Assembly (NCBI RefSeq): GCF_000368785.1
Contig: NZ_KB849689.1
Coordinates: forward strand, 435,393-499,392
Length of the DNA stretch: 64,000 nucleotides
From: Acinetobacter towneri DSM 14962 = CIP 107472
GTDB lineage: Bacteria; Pseudomonadota; Gammaproteobacteria; Pseudomonadales; Moraxellaceae
Reading direction: 5' to 3'
The translations under genes and the position numbers were made by a program. The stretch's first letter is position 1. The number at the start of each line of letters is the position of its first letter. Positions 57,080 through 64,000 of this stretch are shown here, in pieces. The notes below the pieces were generated by a model, which did no database searches, was not told the origin of the DNA, and saw nothing but the letters and a program-made list of their open reading frames with translations.

Positions 57080-58057
57080 TTAAGACACGCGCAGCACACG
57101 AGTGCTAGAGGTCTTTAAAAATTGCTCATAAATCTCAGGATGTGCAGCCTTTAAAGCTTTGCTGTCCAACGTGTTGCGTTCCTGATATTTGAATGTGGCC
57201 AAACGCTTTTCTTCAGCAATAATCATTTCTGCATCTTCCATTCGTGTGCAGATCTGCAGCTTTAATGCATCAAGTTCGCCACTTGCTTCTTTGATAGTGC
57301 TGTTGAGTTCTTTGTATTCAGTGATGATCTGCGCCAACTCGCTATCAGCTTCCACAGCCTGATCAGGATTATGTTTTGACCAGCGGTGCAAGACATCATC
57401 AAACGTGGTTGGTGCAGGTGGTACATCCGCTAGCACATGCTCATGCCAAAATTCAGAACATTGTTCAATAAGCATTTCAAATAATTCAGGATCAAAAGCA
57501 ATTTGATAGGTACGGAACTTTTGACCACCGATTAACACACCTAGATCACACAACGATGCACCTGTAATGCCCATGTACCACTGGCATTGAGTCAGGTAAT
57601 AATCAGGTACCGATTCGGTTTGCTCATCACCCCAAAGTTTTGCCAAGTATTGGTTTGCAGTCTTGCACTCAAGGATTCGGTCTGTGGTCAGCTTTCCATT
57701 TTTGATGCGCACATTACCTGCAATTTCAGGATTAATGATTGCACGGTCGATATTGGCGCGTGCCCAATGATGGACTTCATGCTCTAGTGTTTTATTGACA
57801 CGTTGAACTTTTACACCGTGGCGTTTTGCGTATTCTTTGGCAACAATGTCTTCCAAAGTATTGCCCCAGTAAGCAGCCTCGGATTGAGAATCTTCAAGTT
57901 CAGACCGTGAAGTTTTATCAAGCCACAATTGATAAGGTGATTTGTATTTGCTCAAACCAAGGATTGCCGCCACATCAGAACCACCAATGCCTAAACGACG
58001 AGACTCAAGCCATTCTTGGCGAGCGTTTTCAGCGCTTTGTAAATTGATTGCGTTCAT
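57080..58057 (-). CDS. YqaJ-family viral exonuclease
   Basis: A 325-residue phage recombination nuclease. RRLGIGGSDVAAILGLSKYKSPYQLWLDKT is the start of the lambda-exonuclease/YqaJ domain, with GNTLED (acidic), ILECKTAN (Glu-x-Lys) and QCQWYMGI blocks as catalytic residues. The end (about 230-325) has a coiled-coil. Overlaps the next upstream gene by one codon (TAATG). Confidence 0.9.
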   Translation of the reverse strand: MNAINLQSAENARQEWLESRRLGIGGSDVAAILGLSKYKSPYQLWLDKTSRSELEDSQSEAAYWGNTLEDIVAKEYAKRHGVKVQRVNKTLEHEVHHWARANIDRAIINPEIAGNVRIKNGKLTTDRILECKTANQYLAKLWGDEQTESVPDYYLTQCQWYMGITGASLCDLGVLIGGQKFRTYQIAFDPELFEMLIEQCSEFWHEHVLADVPPAPTTFDDVLHRWSKHNPDQAVEADSELAQIITEYKELNSTIKEASGELDALKLQICTRMEDAEMIIAEEKRLATFKYQERNTLDSKALKAAHPEIYEQFLKTSSTRVLRVS

Positions 58058-58281
58058 TATCGTGTAGCCTCCAAATGTGCCTTGGTTGCATTGATCTGAT
58101 TTTCGTATTCAGCGTCACAAGCCTTTAAACTCATGGCCATAAAACCGAAAATGCATGCAGCTAATACTGCAGATGCCGCAGCATCGGAAAGGATTTTTTT
58201 GAAGCGAAGTGATAGGCGCTTTTTATTTTGGCGCTGTATCAACATTGCGACTAACTTGCTATGGGATGTGTTTTGTTTCAT
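58057..58281 (-). CDS. small membrane protein, prophage
   Basis: A 74-residue protein with a basic N-terminal half and one hydrophobic helix (AAASAVLAACIFGFMAMSL) followed by an acidic tail. The ATG at 58281 has a GAG box nearby; a longer frame to 58446 reads through a region that also holds a hairpin and is rejected. Stop and YqaJ start overlap. Confidence 0.6.
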   Translation of the reverse strand: MKQNTSHSKLVAMLIQRQNKKRLSLRFKKILSDAAASAVLAACIFGFMAMSLKACDAEYENQINATKAHLEATR

Positions 58282-58438
58282 ACTTATCTCGCTATATGCA
58301 GAGCACCCAGAAGGTCGAAGGTCGGGGTGCTTTTTTGTGCCTAGTGAAATAAATACTACTTTAAGTAGAATTAAAGTCAATACTTTGTAGAAAATAATTC
58401 TACTTTTAGTTGTTTTTTGTTTTATAGTAGACAAAAGA

Positions 58439-58460
58439 AAACCCACCGCTGGGGTGGGTT
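58439..58460. repeat. GGTGGGTT hairpin (one of a repeated set)
   Basis: AACCCACC / GGTGGGTT with a five- to six-base centre. The same arms recur at 58997. They lie between prophage genes and look like reused terminators. Confidence 0.65.
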
Positions 58461-58476
58461 GTTTGGAGTTTACAAG

Positions 58477-58647
58477 ATGACTAGAGAAGAATTTCGAGCA
58501 AATTTATATCAAACTTACGTATCTACTGGTATGAATGACCATGCATTAATACAAGAGTACATACATGTTGCTGAATCCTTTGTTTTTGACAAAAAGAAAC
58601 ATACTAAGATTGATGAGGAAAACCTGATCAAAAGGTTTCAAAATTAA
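58477..58647 (+). CDS. small phage protein, unknown
   Basis: A 56-residue charged protein on the plus strand (MTREEFRANLYQTYVSTGMN at the start). GGAG lies nine bases upstream of the ATG, just after the hairpin. It overlaps the convergent gene at 58644 by four bases. No family recognised. Confidence 0.55.
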   Translation: MTREEFRANLYQTYVSTGMNDHALIQEYIHVAESFVFDKKKHTKIDEENLIKRFQN

Positions 58648-58817
58648 TCTGATTCCTTAATGACTTTTAGACACTCAAGATAAAGTTCTTTCCAGTAGCT
58701 AACAAGTCCAGATTGGCTATTATCTCTAAGATGGGTTGAGTTTTGGCACACTTGTCGTTGCTTTATAATCTTCTCGGCCATATCTAAAGCTAAGCGTTTT
58801 TCTTCAATAGAAGCCAT
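58644..58817 (-). CDS. small phage protein, unknown
   Basis: A 57-residue protein on the minus strand, with a very strong GGAGGAAATAAT site before the ATG at 58817. It begins MASIEEKRLALDMAEKIIK, helical and charged, then has two cysteines. No family recognised. Confidence 0.6.
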   Translation of the reverse strand: MASIEEKRLALDMAEKIIKQRQVCQNSTHLRDNSQSGLVSYWKELYLECLKVIKESD

Positions 58818-58996
58818 ATTATTTCCTCCACCCGATCTGTTTTAAAGGACTGCGTCGGGTTCGCAGTTGTAGTTTTTGTTAAATTCCTAAAATACAGCAG
58901 TCAATGCGATTAAAGCAGGTATCGCCTGTATGAATAAAATTTTTACGCATCTAGGATCATACAATAATTTTAGTGGGTTATTTTTGCTAAATTAAA

Positions 58997-59016
58997 AACC
59001 CACCGCAGGGTGGGTT
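58997..59016 (-). terminator. terminator hairpin, GGTGGGTT type
   Basis: AACCCACC / GGTGGGTT with a four-base loop, followed on the minus strand by TTTTTAATTTAG. It lies just past the 59023 gene stop. Confidence 0.8.
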
Positions 59017-59022
59017 GGTGTT

Positions 59023-59601
59023 TTAAGGGCGATAGTTATTAAAAAATTTAAATTCCTCAAGGAGAGGATGGCTTTTAGGATCAGCGCTTGCCCTGTGCTT
59101 CTTTTGATATTCCATGTAGTCATCATAGTTGTTGATTTTGCTCCAAGCTTTAGGTTTCTTTTCCTGAAACCAGCCTTTCTGAACATAACTATCTATAGGA
59201 ATATGAAAAAAACGTGCATTTTTTTCAATATTTTTAATTCTGTGTTCACCTAATACCAGCCAGTATTTCAGTGTCATATTTATCCATTTTTGCGCCTGGC
59301 CATAAGTTAAGACGCTCCAAGTACCAATTAAGGAATCACATAATTTTTGGTGTAGTGAATCGAAATCTTCCTGTGATTCAAGCTCTTTTGAAATAAGTAC
59401 AAGCAGTTGGCTTTTTAAAAAATCTTCACATTTAATCTTATTACTTGGATGCAAATCTCTATCATTAATTTTTAATGTGCGATTAAAGTCCAAATAAGCC
59501 TTACGAATCCCCGCATACTCAAATCCATCTGCTGTATTGAAAAGTAATCTAATAAGAAAGTCGTCACGTAAATTTTGAGGCAAGAAAGCGTCTGTTTGCA
59601 T
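59023..59601 (-). CDS. unknown prophage protein
   Basis: A 192-residue soluble protein, no signal or membrane segment. It has LLFNTADGFEYAGIRKAYLDFNRTL near the start, a conserved-looking GQAQKWINMTLKYWLVLG block in the middle, and a Lys-rich end (FQEKKPKAWSKINNYDDYMEYQKKH). I do not recognise the family. Set apart on the minus strand with its own terminator, it is moron-like. Confidence 0.6.
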   Translation of the reverse strand: MQTDAFLPQNLRDDFLIRLLFNTADGFEYAGIRKAYLDFNRTLKINDRDLHPSNKIKCEDFLKSQLLVLISKELESQEDFDSLHQKLCDSLIGTWSVLTYGQAQKWINMTLKYWLVLGEHRIKNIEKNARFFHIPIDSYVQKGWFQEKKPKAWSKINNYDDYMEYQKKHRASADPKSHPLLEEFKFFNNYRP

Positions 59602-59824
59602 ATAAGTTTTGGTTACTATATTTTTAGAGCGGGTTATGATTATAAATCAATAAATTAGATAAGAAAAACCCACCATGATAGGCAATGGTGGGGTAGTTTG
59701 CGCTGCTTCGTTATTACAGGTCAGGAGTGCGATTGACCTTGATTAGATAATAATCAGTAGATGTGACAGTAGTTTTACTTTAAGGATTACAGTTAATCTC
59801 AAATAAAGTTTAACCTTGCTTTCG

Positions 59825-59842
59825 TGTATCTTAAAAGATACA
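59825..59842. promoter_or_regulatory. palindromic operator of the RelE/antidote pair
   Basis: TGTATCTTAAAAGATACA, an eight-base perfect inverted repeat with a two-base spacer, about 28 bases before the toxin start. A TATAAA box lies just after it (59847). Autorepression by the antidote protein is likely. Confidence 0.7.
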
Positions 59843-59870
59843 ATTTTATAAAAGCTACAGATATACTGTG

Positions 59871-60188
59871 ATGCAGATTAAAAAACTACCACCTTTTGAT
59901 AGATGGTTTAAAAAACTTAAGGATTCACAGGCCAAAGCTCGGATACAAGTTCGACTTGATCGTTTAGAGGAAACAGGGCACTTTGGTGATGTAAAGACGG
60001 TAGAGCACCCTGTGTGTGAAATGCGGTTTTTCTTTGGCGATGGGTACCGTGTGTACTATTTGCAGGAAAATGAAAGTATTGTTTTGCTGCTTATTGGTGG
60101 CGATAAAACCAGTCAGCAGGACGATATTAAAAAAGCCGTACAACTTGCTGCAGCCTATTTGGAATTAAAGGAGAGACACCATGATTGA
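59871..60188 (+). CDS. RelE/HigB-type toxin
   Basis: A 105-residue toxin of the addiction-module killer family. It has FDRWFKKLKD-(x)-QAKARIQVRLDRLEETGHFGD, then a strand-rich end with MRFFFGDGYRVYYL and GGDKTSQQDDI. It would cleave mRNA on ribosomes. No clear ribosome site precedes the ATG. It overlaps the antidote gene by eight bases, so the two are translated together. Confidence 0.88.
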   Translation: MQIKKLPPFDRWFKKLKDSQAKARIQVRLDRLEETGHFGDVKTVEHPVCEMRFFFGDGYRVYYLQENESIVLLLIGGDKTSQQDDIKKAVQLAAAYLELKERHHD

Positions 60189-60501
60189 TCCAGCTGATTT
60201 AGTTGCAACAAAATGGGACAGTGCCGAGTACCTAGAAACTGAAGAGGATATGCAAGCCTACTTACAGGCCTGTATTGAAGAAGCAGGTGATGACGCAGCT
60301 TTTATTGCCAAAGCACTGGGAACGATCGCACGTGCCCGTGGTATGACACAACTCGCTAAAGATACAGGATTAGGGCGTGAGTCATTATATCGCTCGTTAT
60401 CTGGTGAGGTTGTACCCAATTTTGATACTGTCCTAAAAGTGGTACATGCGTTGGGTTTAAATTTGACTGTAACACCTAAAACCACTCCTGCAGAGGCTTG
60501 A
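60181..60501 (+). CDS. addiction-module antidote (HigA-like HTH)
   Basis: A 106-residue antitoxin with an HTH domain (about 45-90: LGTIARARGMTQLAKDTGLGRESLYRSLSG, read in parts). The N-terminus binds the toxin. It follows the toxin in this family, as here. It should repress through the palindrome at 59825. Confidence 0.88.
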   Translation: MIDPADLVATKWDSAEYLETEEDMQAYLQACIEEAGDDAAFIAKALGTIARARGMTQLAKDTGLGRESLYRSLSGEVVPNFDTVLKVVHALGLNLTVTPKTTPAEA

Positions 60502-60509
60502 TTTAACTT

Positions 60510-60854
60510 TTACAGGTTGCAATTAATCCCGTATTTTTCTTTGTAGTAGTCCACGGCTCTATCGAGTGCCTGACTTAATTCTTCATCGGTATATTCTGGT
60601 GACAGTTGCTTTAAAGCAGGGACGTACTGTTTGTAATAGACATTTGGCCAGTCTTTGCAAAGGATTTGTTTGCGTACATCTTGTGAAGTGCCTGGATTTT
60701 CCAATAAATCAAAATAGCCGTTAATTTTTTCATCCGATTCTTCAAACTGCTTTGTTATCGCTGCACGTTCTTCTTCAGGTAGGGCAGCTGGCTGCTTTTG
60801 ACAGCCAGTGATGATAAAGGCAAGGAGTAGGGTGGTTATGGTTGTTTTTTTCAT
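60510..60854 (-). CDS. small prophage lipoprotein
   Basis: A 114-residue protein with a leader (MKKTTITTLLLAFIITGC) ending in a lipobox with Cys18. The mature part is acidic and helical, with two Cys (ILCKDW, INCNL). No family recognised. Lipoproteins of this size in prophages can block superinfection, but this is conjecture. It is convergent with the antidote gene. Confidence 0.65.
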   Translation of the reverse strand: MKKTTITTLLLAFIITGCQKQPAALPEEERAAITKQFEESDEKINGYFDLLENPGTSQDVRKQILCKDWPNVYYKQYVPALKQLSPEYTDEELSQALDRAVDYYKEKYGINCNL

Positions 60855-60895
60855 AGTTTTGTCTTGTTGTTATTGCATCTAAAATTATAAACTAA

Positions 60896-61114
60896 ATGTT
60901 AAAAAATATGCAGCGATATAAAATCAGAGCATTTTGGGGGAAATGGTGTCATCTTTTGATTATTGTTGGGTTTATGCTCGCTTGTATTGGGATAATTTTT
61001 GGCTCTCATATTCTACATAAAAAATTTCATACTTACGCAGATGCGCGAGCTGCGGGTTTCTTGTGTATGTTGCCTGGGGTGTTACTGTTTGCACTTGGGT
61101 TTTATTTAAAATAA
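60896..61114 (+). CDS. small two-span membrane protein
   Basis: A 72-residue (or 68, if the ATG at 60908 is used) protein with two hydrophobic segments (HLLIIVGFMLACIGIIFG and GFLCMLPGVLLFALGF) joined by a charged loop. No family. A partial GGTGGGTT-like sequence follows. Confidence 0.5.
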   Translation: MLKNMQRYKIRAFWGKWCHLLIIVGFMLACIGIIFGSHILHKKFHTYADARAAGFLCMLPGVLLFALGFYLK

Positions 61115-61134
61115 AACCCACCATGGGGTAAAGA

Positions 61135-61995
61135 TTAATCGGCAAAACTTAGTTGCTTTGACTGAACTTTTAAAGGCTGTAAGTCATCACAATAAATCAT
61201 CACTTCAGCACCTTTCATTTTATAATAAGCACTGTAATTCAACTCATAGTCTTCTTGTGTATATCCTGAATAAATTTCTTTAATTTCAGCACAATTATCG
61301 TATGACACAATCCACTTTGTCTGTACACTATCTAAAGCTTTTCTAATTTGAACATGATCTTCATGGACATAAAAATTTCGATATAATCCTTGCCCTTTAA
61401 CATAGTAGGGTGGATCTAAATAAATTAGAGAGCCTTGAGGCAATAGATTGTCAACGTTTTGAAGTAATGATAAAGCGTCTTCATTGTAAACTTTTATGCG
61501 GTCTTTATAACGACCAATTTTTTCAATTCGTTTTGATAAATTTTCTTTGTGAAAGCGAGCATCAAGCTTGTAATTGCCATCCTGATTTTTCCCGCCAATT
61601 ACACCACCTTTTAATATGCCAGAGCGATTGGTACGGTTCAAAAAGAAAGCAGAAAAGCCGTGTTCGAGAGCAGTATGCTCGTTTGGAGTAGCAAGGATAT
61701 TTTTTTGTTTTTGCCACTCATCAATTGTGACATTAGTGTCTGTTAGAAGTTTTAGAAAATTTTCAGTATCTTCTGTAACTGACTTCCAAAAATTAAAGAT
61801 TGCCAAATCAAAATCATTGATATGAATATTTTGGCAGTGGTTACCAAACAATAAGTCTAAAGCAACACCAGCCCCTCCCGCATAAGGCTCGAGATAGTCT
61901 CCAGTAAGGTTGTTAAGCTCCATAAGATCTTTTACAAACGGAGCAAATTTACCTTTACCACCTGGATAGCGGAGGGGAGTGTAAAAAATAGGCAT
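61135..61995 (-). CDS. D12-class DNA adenine methylase
   Basis: A 286-residue N6-adenine methylase. It has RYPGGKGK (about 9-15, SAM/DNA), EPYAGGAGV (motif I), FFLNRTNRSGI and the catalytic DPPYY (194-198). The target is not known; Dam-like GATC is possible. It lies 28 bases after the ATPase stop with no cognate restriction enzyme, so it may be a self-marking partner to the ATPase or a plain phage methylase. Confidence 0.9.
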   Translation of the reverse strand: MPIFYTPLRYPGGKGKFAPFVKDLMELNNLTGDYLEPYAGGAGVALDLLFGNHCQNIHINDFDLAIFNFWKSVTEDTENFLKLLTDTNVTIDEWQKQKNILATPNEHTALEHGFSAFFLNRTNRSGILKGGVIGGKNQDGNYKLDARFHKENLSKRIEKIGRYKDRIKVYNEDALSLLQNVDNLLPQGSLIYLDPPYYVKGQGLYRNFYVHEDHVQIRKALDSVQTKWIVSYDNCAEIKEIYSGYTQEDYELNYSAYYKMKGAEVMIYCDDLQPLKVQSKQLSFAD

Positions 61996-62023
61996 TTAAA
62001 AGTTCATCAACATTTTACGAAAA

Positions 62024-63757
62024 TTACGTGTTATGACCCAATTCTACTTTAACATATGCCAAATTTAATGCATAACCTTCAGTTAACACGAAAGTCAATT
62101 TCTCTTCAAGATCAGTTAGGAATGTGCTTGAGATGTTAGGATTGTGCTTAAGATAATATCTAAAAGGATTTGTTTCAGCTTTTTTGATCATTCTTTGCAA
62201 GTTGCTAGAATTATAAAAACCTTTAAAAAGATCTCGAATTTTTTTATTTCCAGCTTGGATATCTGCTGCTAATAATTGTGGCAAATCATAACCTGAACTA
62301 GGTTCATCTTTTAACTTTAATCTATCTAAAATATCAGATGCATCACTTAGGAAAATCTCTTTGGTGAATTGAATTGAATTAGTCCAATAACTATCATTCG
62401 CTGGTAAGCGAAACAAAAAATCAAAGATTAATTGATCGGGCGGGAGACCACCTGGCAGTTTCAGAACATTTTTATATTTATTTGTATTTCTTACATCTGC
62501 ATCTAAAACAACAATACTTTTCGTGGTAAATTCTGGAATTTTTTTATCCATCAAGGAAATATAAAAGTTACTACCATTCGTAATATTATCAAATTTATTT
62601 AAGAACGAATTGAGATGTCTTGAAGTTACAAGAGCAGCGAAAAAATCGGAAGCCTCTTTATCTTCAAAATATACATTAATTTTTGGTAACTTAGCCTTTT
62701 GTTTTTCTGGCAGAGTTTCAATATTTAAATCTGCATTAATGTTATCCCAACTGTAATCATCATAAACCTTGATAGAACCATGTGCATTTGACAGGTAAAT
62801 AACTTTATATTTTTCATTGGCACCTTTGTATAGTGATCGCTTTTTCACTTCTTCTATAATTATTGGTGAGTGAGATGTCATGATAATTTGTAAATCTAAT
62901 TCTTTCGCATATGTCATTAATGTTTCAATTAGATTTTTTTGAGCTGCAGGGAAAAAACCAGCATCCACCTCATCAATTAACAGAATACCACCGCTATACT
63001 TCTCACCAAGGTCATCTTTAAGTTTCTTAAAGGACATTAAAGACAAAACTAATTGTCCGCAATTATCTTCACCAACTGAAACAGATTCATGATCGTAGTT
63101 TTCACCATGTGCAACTGCTGAATCTAATGTTCCTGAAGTTGCGGTTAAAGAGCTACTATTTCTTTTTCCTAGTATCTTATTACTGATAGTAATAAAAAGA
63201 GATTTATTTTTATTTAAATATTCAATATCATTTTTATCATACTTGGTTCTTTCAGCAAGTGGGATAAGTCGTTTTAAACTTTGGTAAATCACAGGGTGTG
63301 TAACATTTCTACTGGTGTTTGCTGTAAAATCTGTTGTTAGGTTCCCTCGCACAGTTGTTCGGAAATCACGTCCTTCGGTATTCGTCATTGTAAGGTTTAA
63401 AGTATCAATATTTTTATCTAGTAAACCATCATAAAGGTGGTAACTACATTGCATACTACCAGCAACATCAAACTTTTTTGAAAATCTAAAATGTTCTTTA
63501 AATTGTGAAGTAAACCGTTTTCCAGTTAAAGTTCTATAATCTACTTTGAGTCCTTCAGCATTTATATATTTTAATTCTTCTCCAGTAGCATAATTCATTT
63601 CAAAACTAAAAATTTGTGCTATTAGACCTAAAATAGTTGATTTAGCTGTACCATTTTTACCACAAATGACTGTTATATCAGAACCAAGAGTAATATTTAC
63701 ATCTTTTAAAGCTCGAAAGTTTTGTACATTAATATTAGTCAATTTGGTAATATTCAC
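62024..63757 (-). CDS. OLD-like AAA/ABC ATPase with TOPRIM-type C-terminus
   Basis: A 577-residue ATPase. Walker A is GKNGTAKS (33-40), a degenerate ABC signature is VGEDNCGQLVLSL (229-240), Walker B is ILLIDEVD with Glu263, and the switch His is His296 (TSHSP). The C-terminal part has VYFEDKEA (Glu365) and VLDAD (Asp419, Asp421), matching the TOPRIM acid pattern of OLD nucleases. A GTG start with AGGGGA upstream is used. It is 73 bases downstream of the S24 repressor gene and 28 upstream of the methylase. Role inferred: phage exclusion. Confidence 0.85.
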   Translation of the reverse strand: MNITKLTNINVQNFRALKDVNITLGSDITVICGKNGTAKSTILGLIAQIFSFEMNYATGEELKYINAEGLKVDYRTLTGKRFTSQFKEHFRFSKKFDVAGSMQCSYHLYDGLLDKNIDTLNLTMTNTEGRDFRTTVRGNLTTDFTANTSRNVTHPVIYQSLKRLIPLAERTKYDKNDIEYLNKNKSLFITISNKILGKRNSSSLTATSGTLDSAVAHGENYDHESVSVGEDNCGQLVLSLMSFKKLKDDLGEKYSGGILLIDEVDAGFFPAAQKNLIETLMTYAKELDLQIIMTSHSPIIIEEVKKRSLYKGANEKYKVIYLSNAHGSIKVYDDYSWDNINADLNIETLPEKQKAKLPKINVYFEDKEASDFFAALVTSRHLNSFLNKFDNITNGSNFYISLMDKKIPEFTTKSIVVLDADVRNTNKYKNVLKLPGGLPPDQLIFDFLFRLPANDSYWTNSIQFTKEIFLSDASDILDRLKLKDEPSSGYDLPQLLAADIQAGNKKIRDLFKGFYNSSNLQRMIKKAETNPFRYYLKHNPNISSTFLTDLEEKLTFVLTEGYALNLAYVKVELGHNT

Positions 63758-63830
63758 TCTCTGATTCCCCTACGATATCCTCAAACGGTTTTAAATAGCT
63801 TAATTAGTGAACTAGAATTATATTTAAATT

Positions 63831-64000
63831 TCAAACATCCCGATACAACCCAACAACCTTACCCACCAACTTACATCCATCCACCAATGGAATCGTTTTT
63901 TCAGGCCAGTCTGGGTTAAGCGGTTGCAAATACATACTGCCGCTTTCAACAATCAGCTTTTTAAAAGTTGCCTCTAAATCACCTTCGCAAGAGACGATGA
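63831..64000 (-). CDS. S24-type phage repressor, C-terminal part
   Basis: Only the last 56 codons are inside. The segment (GDLEATFKKLIVESGSMYLQ, then PLNPDWPEKTIPL) is the C-terminal LexA/CI-like S24 peptidase domain; a Lys in ATFKKL is the likely catalytic residue that lets RecA trigger self-cleavage. The gene is co-oriented with the ATPase, as rex is with cI in lambda. It continues past the window edge. Confidence 0.85.
   Translation of the reverse strand, partial: IVSCEGDLEATFKKLIVESGSMYLQPLNPDWPEKTIPLVDGCKLVGKVVGLYRDV

Larger units (their letters stand above)
53897..64000. mobile_element. prophage (left arm), continues beyond the window
   Basis: Begins within the glycosylase gene and includes integrase, excisionase-like, RecT, YqaJ, small unknown genes, a toxin-antitoxin pair, a methylase, an ATPase and an S24-type repressor in the order usual for a lambdoid left arm. 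No structural genes are in the window. The right boundary is not visible. The left boundary (about 53897) is where the glycosylase reading breaks. Confidence 0.85.

Noticed and set aside
58282..58446. N-terminal extension of the small prophage membrane protein
   Set aside because: The extension runs through a hairpin and AT-rich promoter-like DNA; the ATG at 58281 has a better ribosome site.
61135..63757. Reading the ATPase-methylase pair as PARIS, BREX or restriction-modification
   Set aside because: PARIS has a separate TOPRIM protein, BREX has many more genes, and no restriction endonuclease gene is adjacent; the TOPRIM-like part here is fused to the ATPase.
63722..63919. 65-codon plus-strand ORF at the end of the prophage segment
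   Set aside because: It overlaps the S24 repressor C-terminus, which is supported by its sequence pattern.

Overview
The window looks like an Acinetobacter chromosome. The DNA is visibly AT-rich, and the gene content is typical of that genus: benzoate/catechol (ben-cat) degradation genes of the ADP1 type, a DcaP-like porin, sstT, plsB, a tusDCBE cluster and many short conserved Acinetobacter proteins. Assignments rest on reading translated sequence and remembered family motifs; no database search was run.

Layout. 1-350 is the 3' end of an IS5-family insertion sequence cut by the window edge. 413-18524 is ordinary core chromosome: small lipoproteins, an MFS carrier, an amidase, a MASE1-GGDEF diguanylate cyclase, an MscS-type channel, sstT, a SulP transporter with an ArsR/BigR-like regulator, plsB, cysK and a TetR regulator. 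18960-35631 is an aromatic-catabolism island. It holds a thiolase, then twelve same-strand genes, catB-catC-catA-benABCDE-catI-catJ-catF-catD (31501 down to 20229), a divergent BenM-like LysR regulator, and the uptake genes benK and a DcaP-like porin. Together these encode import of benzoate, its conversion to catechol and cis,cis-muconate, and the beta-ketoadipate route to acetyl-CoA and succinyl-CoA. Perfect and near-perfect ATAC-N7-GTAT boxes lie in the catB/benM gap.

35708-53056 carries a MocR regulator, a DMT exporter, a tnpB-only IS200/IS605-type element, an HxlR regulator, tusDCBE, a GalE-like epimerase with an altered active site, fumC behind a Fur-box-like site, a hicAB module, and a LysR-ACAD-kinase-histidine phosphatase-SDR cluster that resembles 4-hydroxyacyl-CoA catabolism modules. 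A degraded HicA-like toxin gene with an intact partner follows.

From about 53897 to the end of the window (and beyond it) lies a lambdoid-type prophage left arm inserted in, and truncating, a uracil-DNA-glycosylase-family gene. It contains integrase, excisionase-like protein, RecT, a YqaJ exonuclease, small unknown genes, a RelE/antidote pair and a putative lipoprotein. The most interesting segment is three co-oriented genes ending the window: an S24-type phage repressor, an OLD-like ATPase with TOPRIM-type residues, and a D12-class adenine methylase. They occupy the position that rexAB holds in lambda and may be a lysogen-expressed defence cassette.
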